Notes: generated by a model not told the origin, from the letters alone. A stretch of DNA of 64,000 nucleotides from an uncultured Victivallales bacterium (GCA_944390795.1 CALXRI010000006.1:83409-147408), one strand, 5' to 3'; counted from the first letter of the stretch, positions 51,552-60,340 are shown. Program-made: numbers and translations.

Positions 51552-54500
51552 TTATCTCCCTTTCGATGCGTTTCTGATCGTGCGTTTTATGACTTCCTCT
51601 GTAATCAGGGGAATGTTTTCCCGGCCGCTGCGCCGGACCCGCGCGTTGTATTCCTCGACATCGCGCAGAATCCGCGCCCACTCTCCGCTCTTTCTGCCGG
51701 ACACATACCAGTCACGCATCTCATTGTAGATTTCACTGCGCTGTTTCCGGTAGAATGACGAGGCTCTCTGCTGCTCCCAGAGCTTTTCCCGCTTCTCGGA
51801 AATCGATGCGGGATTGAAGCCGAGCGAACGCATGACCGTGTCGAACATGTCAGGCTGAAGCGCTTCCCCTTCGTAAATCACAGGCTGATTGTTGCTTTTC
51901 GTCACGCCGCGGACCGCCTCGCGCGCCGCTTTCACCGGCGCGGACAGCATCGCCGGAAGAATCCGCTCCGCAGCCTTTCCGAAATTCCCGTGCGCCGCGT
52001 TGCCGATTCCCTTCACGATATTCTCGGACATCGAGTAAGGAGCGCCGAGAACCTCTTCCAGTGAGGTCGGAAGTTCCGTAACACCCATCATGCTCATCGA
52101 TCCGGTCAGATTGACTCCGGCAAGTCCGGCAACTCCCATCCTGCCGAAACGCTCCCCGGATGTTCCGAACGTCCTGCGCATCCAGCGGTAGAACTCCGCT
52201 TCCACGCCGTCCGGCGGCTCAAGCCCGAGACTGGAAAACACCAGCGCGGCAAGCGGAGTGAGAACCGTTGCCGGTGCGCCTGCCAGAACCGCAGGAGAAA
52301 GAACCATCCAGGCAGTTTCCTTCGGCCTTTTGAGACCAAGAGCAAGAAGCGACTGGAGATAGTTGTGCGTGTATGTCTTATACGAGTAGAACGAGCGGAA
52401 CACCTGCGCTCCGGCCGAGGCGCCGCGCATCGCGTCAGGCAGATTGATCTTGCCGTAGACGCCGTGGGCGCGGTCGGAAATGTCGTTCTTCGCCTTCCGG
52501 AGCAGTTCCTCGCGTCTCGCTTCCGTTACCGTTCCTTTCTCCCGCTCCATCAGACCCCGGAAGGCGGCCGCGATCGTTACATTGCGGTTGAACTGTTCCG
52601 TAGAGGCAAAGACCAGAAGACCGGTTCCCGTGATCTTCCGCCATGCGCGGGAGCCCCAGGTCATGATCTCACCCGCCATCTCGTCGCTCATCTGAGACTC
52701 GTCCCAGCCGTATTCGTGGATTTTCCGGTAGACCCAGGCGTCCTCTTCGGAAAGATTCTTCCCTTTCCCGTATTTGTTCCAGAGAAGATAACGCAGATAG
52801 CGTTTCGACTCCTGCGAAAGAAGAACTCCGGCGCGCCGGATGGAAACGCCGCCGTATGCAGACATCATCGCAGGAACATTCGTAAACATTGTGGAAAGAT
52901 TGATTATGCCGGACGACGGACGGGAAAGGTAATACGTCGCCATGACGCCGCGCAGGACGCCGATCACGTGTTCCGTGTCCGTGTCGTTCCGCATGACATC
53001 CGTCATGAAATCGGTGCCAGACTTGAAAGCGCGCGGCTGAAGCGCGGAATCGATCCGCCGGTCATCCACAAACGCACGGTATTCCTCGTAGAGTCTGCTG
53101 TAGTCCTCCGGGCGTTTGGATTCGTCCGGATATTCCTGCTTCAGCCAGGACTCAAAGGAAACGTCCGTCCCGGTAAAGGCACGGAGCATCTTCCTTGCCG
53201 CGATTCCCTTTGCCGAGCCGCCGGCGGCGGAAGACACGGAAAGAGCCAGTGCCGTAAGCGCGTCCTCTTCATAGCCGAGGTGAACATCTTCCCCCGTTGC
53301 GTCGCTTCTTCCGATCATCGCGGAGCGCGAGCCGTGCGAGTGAATCAGGAGCGCCAGCTGTTCAGCAAGAACCTTGCCGAACAGATTCACGTCTCCGGAT
53401 ACGACACCGACATGGACCGCAACCGCCTGAAGAAGCGATTTCTCAAAGGCCGGATCAACGTTCCGGAAACGCCAGCCGTCCTTGTAATACTTCCCGCCGA
53501 AGTTTTTCAGAATCCTGTCAAAGCGTCTTTTGTTTCCCCGGAGGATCAGGTGCGTTTCCTTTGTCCCGTCTTTCCTTGTATATTCTTCATATTCCGGCAT
53601 GAGACCGAAATCACGGAACGTCGTCGAGGATTTCGCGTTCATCCTGTTGAAGGCGTTGTTGACGAAATCATTCAGCGCGGCGACGGAGGAAGCCGAAAAC
53701 GCCTCTTCGGAAGGACGCTCCGAGCGTTTCAGCGTAACATGGTATCCCCGCGCCCTGAGATGCGCCGCCCGCGCCGCCCGCGCAACCTGATTCGTGAATG
53801 CCTCCGTCCGCGGATTCTCCCCCTCCTTTTCCGCATTAATCAGCAGATTCCCGTGGCGGATTCGCGGGAAGTAGGAGCCCCGGAGACGACCCATTTTATT
53901 CAGTTCCGCGTCAAGATCAATTCCATCGATGAACGGAACCTCCTCTCCGGCATCCTCATACGATTTTTTGACTTCGTCCCATTTCCCCTTGAATTCCAGC
54001 CACTGACGGTTGAAAATATGTCGCCACTGGTAGACGAATTCCGCCGCTTCTTCGCCGAATCCGGCATCGGCAAGATCGCGCCGCTCCATGCTCCATGCGA
54101 TTTCCCATGCCTCGTCTTCCGATTCATATCTCCCTGATACGGTTCCGACTCCTTTCCGGACGACAGCAAAGAATTCCATGCCTTTTTCGTCTTTTCTGAG
54201 AGCTACGTCAAGGCCGTCCCGGTTTTTGTCCCGTTCGAGAAGGTATTCATTCATCTTTCTGTAGTGTTCGGGATCGCGCTTTTTGAATGCGCTCATCTCC
54301 GCGAAGATGTCGCGCCCTGTGTTCCCGTTGAGAATCCAGTCGCGGATTTTCGTCTTGTCCGTTACGATTTCAGACGCGGCAAGATAAGTCCGGAACAGGC
54401 TCGGAACTTTTCTGGAATAATGGAAGATGGTGCCGAGATGTTTCGCAACAGGATTCACATCGGTTTTGGCGTTGACGTCCTTTTCAAACAGCGCGGAGAA

Positions 54501-56513
54501 GAACCCGCGGATTCTGTTCCCGTCCCTCTCCATACCCGGCACGGACAGCTTGGCCGGTCTGCCGGGAGCGGATTCCGGCGGAATATTTTCCGTTTCCGAT
54601 TTGACATTTTCACCGCTGTCGCTTACAGTATGATCCGGAATATGGAACTTTTCAAAGAAATCTTTGAAAACAAGATTTTTCCATACTGCCGGAGTTTTAT
54701 CTCCGGATATGGCCCAAGGCTCGCCAGCTTCCTTTGGAAGCTGACTTCTTGCCATGTCCCCGGACGGTTCTTCCGATCCGGGGTTTTTCATTTCCTCGAT
54801 CTGGATGTCATGCGCCTCAATCGAATAGAGATGGTTAAAACCTTCCCGCATTTCCTTGACCGTCATCTTTACGCCGTATCGTTTCCCCTCGTAGTCCATC
54901 CCGACAAAGAAACGGTGCATCCGGATAACGGATTCTGAATGTTTTCTGTCATCATGGCTGATCCCGAGCATGGCACGATCAAACAGTTTTTCCAGATTCA
55001 GCATTGCGGCCGCGTGAACATACGGCTTGACAGTCGATTTTGACACCGCTTTCCCCGAACGCATTTTCGATGCGCTTCCTGTCGTAATGCGCGCCGTCAT
55101 TCCGGTCATGCGGTTTGACACCTTCAGATAGTTGCTGCCCGTCTTTTCCTGTTCCTTCCGGATTCTCGCACGCAGAATGGTATCCGCCTGGGATGTGAGA
55201 TAATGTTTCGGTGTGGAAATCGAAACCGTTTCAACCGGGGTGTCGGAAGATGCCATTGCGTTTTCCTGAAAACCCGATTTCCCGGGAACAGAAAGCTTCG
55301 CCGGTTCCGAACCGCGGAATTTCCGCATGTTCTCCAGCTCGCCGCTGATCTGCGTTTTTTCCATCAGGAGGGGAAGAACACGGCGGAATGTCTTACCGTC
55401 AAGAGTGTGCTGCTCAAGCTCCATTTTTGCGCGGTAGCGGTTCTGACGGAAATCCCCGACAATGTCACGGATCGCGGAGTCCAGATAAATCTGTCCGCCG
55501 GAATTCTTGTTTTTGTCAACAAAAATCCGGTAATCTCCGTAATTTTCAACAATTTCAAGACCGAAATCCCCCGTCACGGAATGGTAACGGTTCAGATAAC
55601 GGAGAATCTCGTCTTCCGTGTTCAGCTTTCTGCGCGGATCGTTCTTCAAATCCGACATCCGGAACACGGACGGCATGGCAACGCCCATCTCTGTCCGCCC
55701 GTCCGAAGTCGTGTAGCGGACAATCTTCCCGTTGCCTTCCGCAGCCGCTACACCCTTCAGGATGTTCCCGACAAAGACTCTGCGCTCCGTTTCAAACTCG
55801 CGTGTCCCCCTGTCCGTGAATATCGTGTCAAGCGTGACGCCGTGCGGTGCATGGAAAATCTGAATGTTTTTCCCGGTTCCGATCTGGGAGGCCTGCGCGG
55901 AAATCCGGACCGGAGATTCCACAAGAAACGAAACACGGAGATTGCTTGCAGCCCCCGGATTCCCCGTCTTGCCGAACCGGATATTGGAAATCGTGCCGTG
56001 ATAAGATGTCTCCCCTTCCTGAATCGTCAGCGGAAATCCGAGGAAATTCCGGTAACAGGTTTCCAGGCGCTCAAGCTCTTTCCGGTATTTCCCCTTTTCC
56101 TCTATCAGCTTCACTTTTTCCCTGGCGTCACCGGCATCCCGGAGGAGTTCCGCATAATAGTCGTCCAGTCTTCCGCGCTGTTCATCAAACATGGCTTTCA
56201 GCTTTTCCCGCATTTCGGGAATGTCCTCGGTTCCGAAATACTTCATCCGGTCGTCCGTAAGACTTCTGCGGTCCGGAACCTTCAGCTTCTCATGCGTTTT
56301 CAGCGTCTTCATGACAAGCGGTTTTTCAAATATCCCGCCGTCCGGATCGCCGCCGTCGTAGTTTTCGCTGGAAAGCTCTTGTGCGCGCCAGTCCTTGTCC
56401 GTAATCTCAAGATCGTAATCCCCGGTGGCTTTCAGGCGGTTCACCAGGTCGGAATACCGTGCGGAAAGCTCATCGTAAATCATGCGCTGCTCCCGGTTCG
56501 AGAAAAGAGCCAT
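51552..56513 (-). CDS. Large polyvalent phage protein, 5'-truncated
   Basis: A 1653-residue multidomain protein of the kind delivered with phage DNA. Residues 1-300 look like the tail of a phage helicase/methylase polyprotein: NREQRMIYDELS, later RVFVGNILKGVAAAE and GKIVRYTTSDGRTEMGVAMP. Residues 430-575 resemble the Barnase/EndoU/ColicinE5-like nuclease (PBECR-type) or LPD domains. The C-terminal third has a long hydrophobic segment and the AQVFRSFYSYKTYTHNYLQ motif, typical of LPD38-like regions. The 8-residue linker PAKLSVPG occurs twice (404-411, 653-660). The frame remains open upstream of the Met for 14 more codons reading TGEDIARNFTGK, homologous-looking sequence, and then stops at the junction near 56555. 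The real gene began upstream and has lost its 5' part. Confidence 0.7.
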   Translation of the reverse strand: MALFSNREQRMIYDELSARYSDLVNRLKATGDYDLEITDKDWRAQELSSENYDGGDPDGGIFEKPLVMKTLKTHEKLKVPDRRSLTDDRMKYFGTEDIPEMREKLKAMFDEQRGRLDDYYAELLRDAGDAREKVKLIEEKGKYRKELERLETCYRNFLGFPLTIQEGETSYHGTISNIRFGKTGNPGAASNLRVSFLVESPVRISAQASQIGTGKNIQIFHAPHGVTLDTIFTDRGTREFETERRVFVGNILKGVAAAEGNGKIVRYTTSDGRTEMGVAMPSVFRMSDLKNDPRRKLNTEDEILRYLNRYHSVTGDFGLEIVENYGDYRIFVDKNKNSGGQIYLDSAIRDIVGDFRQNRYRAKMELEQHTLDGKTFRRVLPLLMEKTQISGELENMRKFRGSEPAKLSVPGKSGFQENAMASSDTPVETVSISTPKHYLTSQADTILRARIRKEQEKTGSNYLKVSNRMTGMTARITTGSASKMRSGKAVSKSTVKPYVHAAAMLNLEKLFDRAMLGISHDDRKHSESVIRMHRFFVGMDYEGKRYGVKMTVKEMREGFNHLYSIEAHDIQIEEMKNPGSEEPSGDMARSQLPKEAGEPWAISGDKTPAVWKNLVFKDFFEKFHIPDHTVSDSGENVKSETENIPPESAPGRPAKLSVPGMERDGNRIRGFFSALFEKDVNAKTDVNPVAKHLGTIFHYSRKVPSLFRTYLAASEIVTDKTKIRDWILNGNTGRDIFAEMSAFKKRDPEHYRKMNEYLLERDKNRDGLDVALRKDEKGMEFFAVVRKGVGTVSGRYESEDEAWEIAWSMERRDLADAGFGEEAAEFVYQWRHIFNRQWLEFKGKWDEVKKSYEDAGEEVPFIDGIDLDAELNKMGRLRGSYFPRIRHGNLLINAEKEGENPRTEAFTNQVARAARAAHLRARGYHVTLKRSERPSEEAFSASSVAALNDFVNNAFNRMNAKSSTTFRDFGLMPEYEEYTRKDGTKETHLILRGNKRRFDRILKNFGGKYYKDGWRFRNVDPAFEKSLLQAVAVHVGVVSGDVNLFGKVLAEQLALLIHSHGSRSAMIGRSDATGEDVHLGYEEDALTALALSVSSAAGGSAKGIAARKMLRAFTGTDVSFESWLKQEYPDESKRPEDYSRLYEEYRAFVDDRRIDSALQPRAFKSGTDFMTDVMRNDTDTEHVIGVLRGVMATYYLSRPSSGIINLSTMFTNVPAMMSAYGGVSIRRAGVLLSQESKRYLRYLLWNKYGKGKNLSEEDAWVYRKIHEYGWDESQMSDEMAGEIMTWGSRAWRKITGTGLLVFASTEQFNRNVTIAAAFRGLMEREKGTVTEARREELLRKAKNDISDRAHGVYGKINLPDAMRGASAGAQVFRSFYSYKTYTHNYLQSLLALGLKRPKETAWMVLSPAVLAGAPATVLTPLAALVFSSLGLEPPDGVEAEFYRWMRRTFGTSGERFGRMGVAGLAGVNLTGSMSMMGVTELPTSLEEVLGAPYSMSENIVKGIGNAAHGNFGKAAERILPAMLSAPVKAAREAVRGVTKSNNQPVIYEGEALQPDMFDTVMRSLGFNPASISEKREKLWEQQRASSFYRKQRSEIYNEMRDWYVSGRKSGEWARILRDVEEYNARVRRSGRENIPLITEEVIKRTIRNASKGR

Positions 56514-56524
56514 TTTCCCCGTGA

Positions 56525-57241
56525 AATTCCGCGCGATGTCTTCTCCAGTATGACAGGATCAATTACAACGAGCTCGCGAAATTCTCAAAGGCGAACTTCA
56601 ATTCCGAGAACATCCGGAAAACGGCGGACATGCTCAAATGCGCGCACGCAATCCGGACGGTCCTGCTATCCGAACTCGCCGCCCCCTCCGAAGATTTCGT
56701 CAGGATGATTTTCAAGAAAATGGACTGCGGCGGCGGCTTCTTTACAGAAAAAATCAAGGATAAGCTTACTCCCCTTGTGAAATCCGCAATCGAGACGATT
56801 ATCAACGACAAGGTCAAGGCGAATCTAGACACCGCGCTGAAAAGCACTCAGAAGACGCAGGAGGAGATCTCCGAACAGCAGCAGACAGATGCCTCGGAAG
56901 AGGATCATGACGGCGTTGTCACGACGCAGGAGGAGATCGACGCGTGCAACATTGTCCGCGCCATCGCCGCGGAAATCATCGATCCCCACCGTGTGGCAAT
57001 GCGCGACGTGAAATCCTATTGCTCCATCCTTTTAGATGACAACAACCGCCGGCCGATCTGCCGCCTTTACTTCAACAACGCGGACCGGAAGATGATCTCG
57101 ATTTTCGACACGCCGCAGGAAGAGAAAACCACACTTGCGGATCTTCCGGAACTTTTCAGAATGAAGGAGCGCATTCATAACGCGATCCGGCGCTATCTCG
57201 CAGATCCGGAGGCCGGAAGCTCTCCTGCTCAGGCGGAATAA
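56525..57241 (+). pseudogene. 5'-truncated HsdR_N_2-type restriction-nuclease-like gene
   Basis: Open frame of about 239 codons without a good start, homologous in pattern to the C-terminal two thirds of the 350-residue HsdR N-terminal-like proteins (type I restriction endonuclease N-terminus family). Landmarks: LAKFSKANFNSENIRKTAD, LSELAAPSEDFVRMIF, KLTPLVKSAIETIINDK, a charged linker, TQEEIDACNIVRAIAAEII, then VKSYCSILLDDNNRRPICRLYFN. Missing is the N-terminal nuclease core with the PD-(D/E)xK residues. Sequence resemblance begins at about 56549, within a few bases of where the divergent polyvalent gene breaks off. An internal ATG (56630) could give a fragment of 203 residues, but it would lack catalysis. 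Confidence 0.65.
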
Positions 57242-57301
57242 TCACGCCGGTGCAAAATAAAATTCTGAGCCCAGTCATTCTGCTTGAAACGCCTGCGCTG
57301 A

Positions 57302-57472
57302 TTGCGCCGCATCCGATGGCGCCATGATCGGGAAGATGCACGGATCTGTCATTATGATTATGGTCCGAGAGAGAAAATATATTATACCAACGCCGCCGGA
57401 ACAGAGGTTTATGTCACCGGGAAAAAGACGACTGAAATTTTGTCGGAAGAAAAAGAGGAGAAAGATCAATGA
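57302..57472 (+). other. Short open frame coupled to the TM2 gene, possible remnant
   Basis: A frame without ATG (TTG at 57302 possible) that would encode about 56 residues, with KIYYTNAAGTEVYVTGKK and an acidic tail EEKEEKDQ. Its stop overlaps the start of the TM2 gene (ATGA), the usual sign of translational coupling, but there is no ribosome site or credible start. It may be the 3' end of a gene cut by the rearrangement nearby. No family recognised. Confidence 0.3.
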
Positions 57473-58002
57473 ATTATCCGTGCCCGAACTGCAAAACGCT
57501 TCTCGACATTGATGAAAAATATGCTGGTATGAAAATGGAATGCCCTTCCTGCAAACAGGAATTTCTGTTCGCGATTGAGCCGACACCCATTCAACCCGCG
57601 CCCGTACCGGTTCAGAAGCCGCAGACGGCAAACACGAATCTCATATTCTGCCCGGACTGCGGAAACCGGTATTCCATCCGCGCGCAGGCCTGTCCGAAAT
57701 GCGGTGCGCCGAATCCGCACGCGGCGGTGCAGACGCAGCCATCGATCAGCATCAACATGACGCAAGGGGTGCAGGTTCAAGGCGGTTATACAGTCCAGCA
57801 GAAAGGCCGCCTTGTGTATATTCTTCTTGCATTGTTCCTGGGACTCCTCGGGATTCACAATTTTTATGCCGGATATACGGGAACGGGGATCATCCAGCTT
57901 GTTTTGACTATGACCTTGTTCGGTGCGGTCATCGTTGCGATATGGATTCTGTTTGATATTCTTTTTACGACAAAGGACGGTCGCGGCGTTCCTTTCGCCT
58001 GA
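57469..58002 (+). CDS. Zinc-ribbon protein with C-terminal TM2 domain
   Basis: A 177-residue membrane protein. Two zinc ribbons lie in the N-terminal half: CPNC...CPSC (residues 5-27) and CPDC...CPKC (about 62-83), joined by a Pro-rich linker. The C-terminal TM2 domain (about 120-170) shows LLALFLGLLGIHNFYAGYTGTG and a second helix with IWILFDILF, the two-helix hairpin with GIHxFY that defines the family. TM2 proteins are common and of unclear role; zinc ribbons may sense metal or bind nucleic acid. AGAAAGATC precedes the ATG, a weak ribosome site, so coupling to the frame before it is likely. Confidence 0.8.
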   Translation: MNYPCPNCKTLLDIDEKYAGMKMECPSCKQEFLFAIEPTPIQPAPVPVQKPQTANTNLIFCPDCGNRYSIRAQACPKCGAPNPHAAVQTQPSISINMTQGVQVQGGYTVQQKGRLVYILLALFLGLLGIHNFYAGYTGTGIIQLVLTMTLFGAVIVAIWILFDILFTTKDGRGVPFA

Positions 58003-58092
58003 TCACCTCTGTTTCCCGGTTCTGTATTCCACAGGAGAAAAGCAGTTCTCCGAAAGGCGGTCTGCGGAAAAATTCACGGGGAATCTCCGGAA

Positions 58093-58132
58093 GTAAAAGA
58101 AACGGGAAGGCGCCTGATTTTGCACCTTCCCG
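58093..58132 (-). terminator. Terminator of the QueD-like gene
   Basis: CGGGAAGG (58103-58110) and CCTTCCCG (58125-58132) pair over 8 bp. Read leftwards the hairpin is followed by TTTCTTTT. Lies 31 bp past the stop codon. Confidence 0.65.
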
Positions 58133-58162
58133 CATTGTCCAGGCAAGCCCGAACAGAAAGAC

Positions 58163-58726
58163 TTAGTGTTTTTTGTATCCGCACTTCGGGCAGACACCGT
58201 CAACCAGTGCCACGCCGCAGAGCGGGCAACGGTCAATCGTCTTCGTCGGCGTATATTCCTGCGTCGCGGCATTGACGCCGCTTGTGAAGGTGATCCGCGC
58301 AATATTGAGTTTGTCCTTGAGCAGATCATAAACGATCTTGATCATGCCCTCAACCGTCATCGTCTCCTTTGTGACAACAAGCCGCGCCTCCGGATAGGCC
58401 GTGGCAAGTTCCGTCCGGAAGGGCTCTCCCTTCATCTTGTTGGACGGGGCGCCATTTCTGATTCCCTGCTTTTCATAAACAGCAAGGACAGCGGGCAACA
58501 ACGGATCATCTTCGCGGAGAACCAAAGCGTGATCAAAGTTTTTCAGCACATTCCATGCCACTTTCTGAATCTCGTTGCACGGAAAAACCATGTTGACACC
58601 CGGTTCGATCGAGTCTTCCACTTCAATTGTCAGAACTCCGGTGTGTCCATGAAGATACTGAGCCTCTCCCTGGAACTTGTAGAACCTGTGCGCATACTGC
58701 AGGTCAAACTTGGTGATGCTTCTCAT
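58163..58726 (-). CDS. 6-pyruvoyl-tetrahydropterin synthase/QueD-like protein with C-terminal zinc ribbon
   Basis: A 187-residue protein of the PTPS/QueD superfamily, which makes carboxytetrahydropterin (queuosine precursor) or pterins. The zinc ligands are present as H13 (AHRFYK) and H26/H28 (YLHGHTG), and FDHALVL with DPLL matches the family core. The usual catalytic Cys position is not evident: the segment VFPCNEIQKV replaces the family's VDF..LK. The last 25 residues add a zinc ribbon (CPLCGVALVDG, CPKCGYKKH), not part of standard QueD. No other queuosine gene is nearby. It could be a divergent member with altered activity. GGAG sits 9 bases before the ATG. Confidence 0.75.
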   Translation of the reverse strand: MRSITKFDLQYAHRFYKFQGEAQYLHGHTGVLTIEVEDSIEPGVNMVFPCNEIQKVAWNVLKNFDHALVLREDDPLLPAVLAVYEKQGIRNGAPSNKMKGEPFRTELATAYPEARLVVTKETMTVEGMIKIVYDLLKDKLNIARITFTSGVNAATQEYTPTKTIDRCPLCGVALVDGVCPKCGYKKH

Positions 58727-58835
58727 TTGTTTTTACTCCTTCTGCTGGGTGTTTGACGTTGTTTTCCTCAATTTTTCTTTTCCTATCGTTTCCGCCGGAA
58801 CGCCTCTTCTCCCTGACCAGGCATCCGGCAGAGCC

Positions 58836-59276
58836 TCACTGCGTCATTCCCTCTGCCGCATCTGTGCAGCGGCTGCAAATACCGACAAGGCGGATTTCCA
58901 TATGGGAAAGTTTTTTCCCCCGCAGTTCTCCGGGAAGCACAACGCCTTCCGGCCAGTTGAAATCAACGATTCTTCCGCACTTTTCACAGAGGAAGTGTCC
59001 GTGCGGTTCTGTGCGGGAATCATACCGGGCGCTGTCTATGTGATCCAGACGGCGGATCATACCCTTTTCCGTGAATTCATTCAGAATCCGGTAAACGCTC
59101 TCCCGGGTAAGTGCCGGCAGCTTTCTGCGAACGGCATGCCAGACGGTATCCACATCAGGATGGCTCAAATTATGGTGAAGAAATTCATAGACTGCCAAAC
59201 GCTGAGAGGTGCATTTCCAGCCATTCTCATGACAGATATTCAAAAATTCGGAACGGATCCTGCTGAGACTCATCAT
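58836..59276 (-). CDS. Fur-family transcriptional regulator (PerR-like)
   Basis: A 146-residue metal-dependent repressor. N-terminal winged helix (about 10-80) with TSQRLAVYEFL and LTRESVYRILNEF (DNA-recognition helix), then the metal-binding region HGHFLCEKCGRI (H92, H94, C97, C100) and GICSRC (C134, C137) forming the structural zinc site. The pattern is PerR/Fur-like; which metal is sensed cannot be told. It is divergent in orientation from nothing nearby but lies upstream of the QueD-like gene on the same strand with a 109-bp gap. An A/T-rich palindrome precedes it. Confidence 0.85.
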   Translation of the reverse strand: MMSLSRIRSEFLNICHENGWKCTSQRLAVYEFLHHNLSHPDVDTVWHAVRRKLPALTRESVYRILNEFTEKGMIRRLDHIDSARYDSRTEPHGHFLCEKCGRIVDFNWPEGVVLPGELRGKKLSHMEIRLVGICSRCTDAAEGMTQ

Positions 59277-59289
59277 TCATCTCCATTAT

Positions 59290-59327
59290 TTAACTTTAAC
59301 ATTTAAATAAATATAATAATTATTTAT
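59290..59327. promoter_or_regulatory. Candidate Fur/PerR box and promoter of the fur gene
   Basis: An exceptionally A/T-rich stretch upstream of the fur start contains the 10-bp palindrome AATAATTATT (59315-59324) within AATATAATAATTATTTATA, similar to the PerR/Fur box TTATAATNATTATAA. Negative autoregulation is the usual arrangement and is inferred. Confidence 0.5.
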
Positions 59328-59934
59328 AGGAATGCAAGTCCTTTCCTGTTTTTTTTGGAAAAATTCTCTGTTATCGTTTTCCTGATTCAGTCATTACTGT
59401 TCATGCAATCATTCCTTCCAACTCTTCCGACACAAAATACACGGACGGTAAAAAATCTGGGGCTTCTGCGCCTTATACAAAAACGAAAGGAAAGATCCGG
59501 ACTCCCGGTGTAATCCAGTTACAGCCCGGCATAATCGGTCGCAATGCACTCTTTCCTGCCATGTTTTGAAAGTCACTTTCGTGTTTTTCCCTATTTTTCA
59601 TGATGAAAACGGAGTGGATGCCGTATGGTTTGCAGCACAAGAATCGCTTTTCGAGCCCCTTTCAGTCCTGTTTCGATCCTGCTGAATCAGCGGATTGTCG
59701 CAGGCGAAATTCGCAATCCCCCGCATATTCTATACGGTGAACGTTCATTCCTGCGAACAACAATATCAAAATCATTATTTGAGCCGGGTTTTGCACAAAC
59801 TGCAGAATAGGGATTATTTTTCGAGTTGAATAGGCTATTGGGAAAAATCATGAAAAAATGAAATATCTTTCAAACTCGACTTGCCTTTTTTAAAAGAGGA
59901 ATTATATTTCTTTTCCTAGTTAATGCAATGCTGT
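59328..59934. other. Intergenic stretch without recognisable gene
   Basis: About 600 bp between the fur promoter and tRNA-Pro, A/T-rich with several T-runs. The longest open frames are short and show no ribosome site or family pattern. The only supportable element is the tRNA promoter at its right end. Confidence 0.6.
59881..59908 (+). promoter_or_regulatory. Putative tRNA-Pro promoter
   Basis: TTGCCT (59881-59886), a 16-bp spacer and TATATT (59903-59908), ending 26 bp before the tRNA. Confidence 0.55.
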
Positions 59935-60012
59935 CGGGGCGTAGCTCAGTCTGGTTGGAGCGCTACGTTCGGGACGTAGAGGTCGCTGGTTCGAATCCAG
60001 TCGCCCCGACCA
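59935..60012 (+). tRNA. tRNA-Pro (anticodon CGG)
   Basis: Acceptor CGGGGCG pairs with CGCCCCG, D-arm TAGCTCAGTCTGGTTGGAGCG, anticodon stem CTACG/CGTAG with loop TTCGGGA (anticodon CGG), T-arm CTGGTTCGAATCCAG, discriminator A and encoded CCA. C1-G72 is typical for proline tRNA. 78 bases. Confidence 0.95.
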
Positions 60013-60028
60013 TTTTCTTGATTCTCCG

Positions 60029-60054
60029 CCGACCGGACCTCCGGTCGGTTTTTT
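60029..60054 (+). terminator. tRNA-Pro terminator
   Basis: CCGACCGGA-CC-TCCGGTCGG (60029-60048) followed by six T. Strong rho-independent terminator 17 bp past the tRNA. Confidence 0.88.
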
Positions 60055-60169
60055 CGTTTTTGGGGCTGATTTTGAGGTGGAATTGGCCCATTTGCAGTGC
60101 CGGAGAGAATCCTCTGTTTTCGCATTTCCCTCTGTGTTTCCGATGATCTCCCGACAAATTCTCCGGCGA

Positions 60170-60340
60170 GTAGAGGTCGTAGGCTTTTCGATTGGAGAAG
60201 CAAAAGTCGGGGAAACACACAAAAAATCCGACCTCTTGATTTTTGGAATTGAAAAACGAGATTCTCCGCTTGTGGGAAAATATGTTGTAATATATTCATT
60301 ATCAAGCCATTAATCAAAAAGCCTACAAGGGTAGAGGTCG
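60170..60340 (+). repeat. GTAGAGGTCG short direct repeats
   Basis: The decamer GTAGAGGTCG occurs inside tRNA-Pro (59976-59985) and again at 60170-60179 and 60331-60340. A related inverted copy, CCGACCTCTT, lies near 60229-60238. Spacing is about 190 and 160 bp. Could be recombination arm sites or traces of element junctions. Confidence 0.5.

Noticed and set aside
52365..54137. Plus-strand open frame of 590 codons opposite the polyvalent gene
   Set aside because: Shadow of the minus-strand gene; no start site, no domain.
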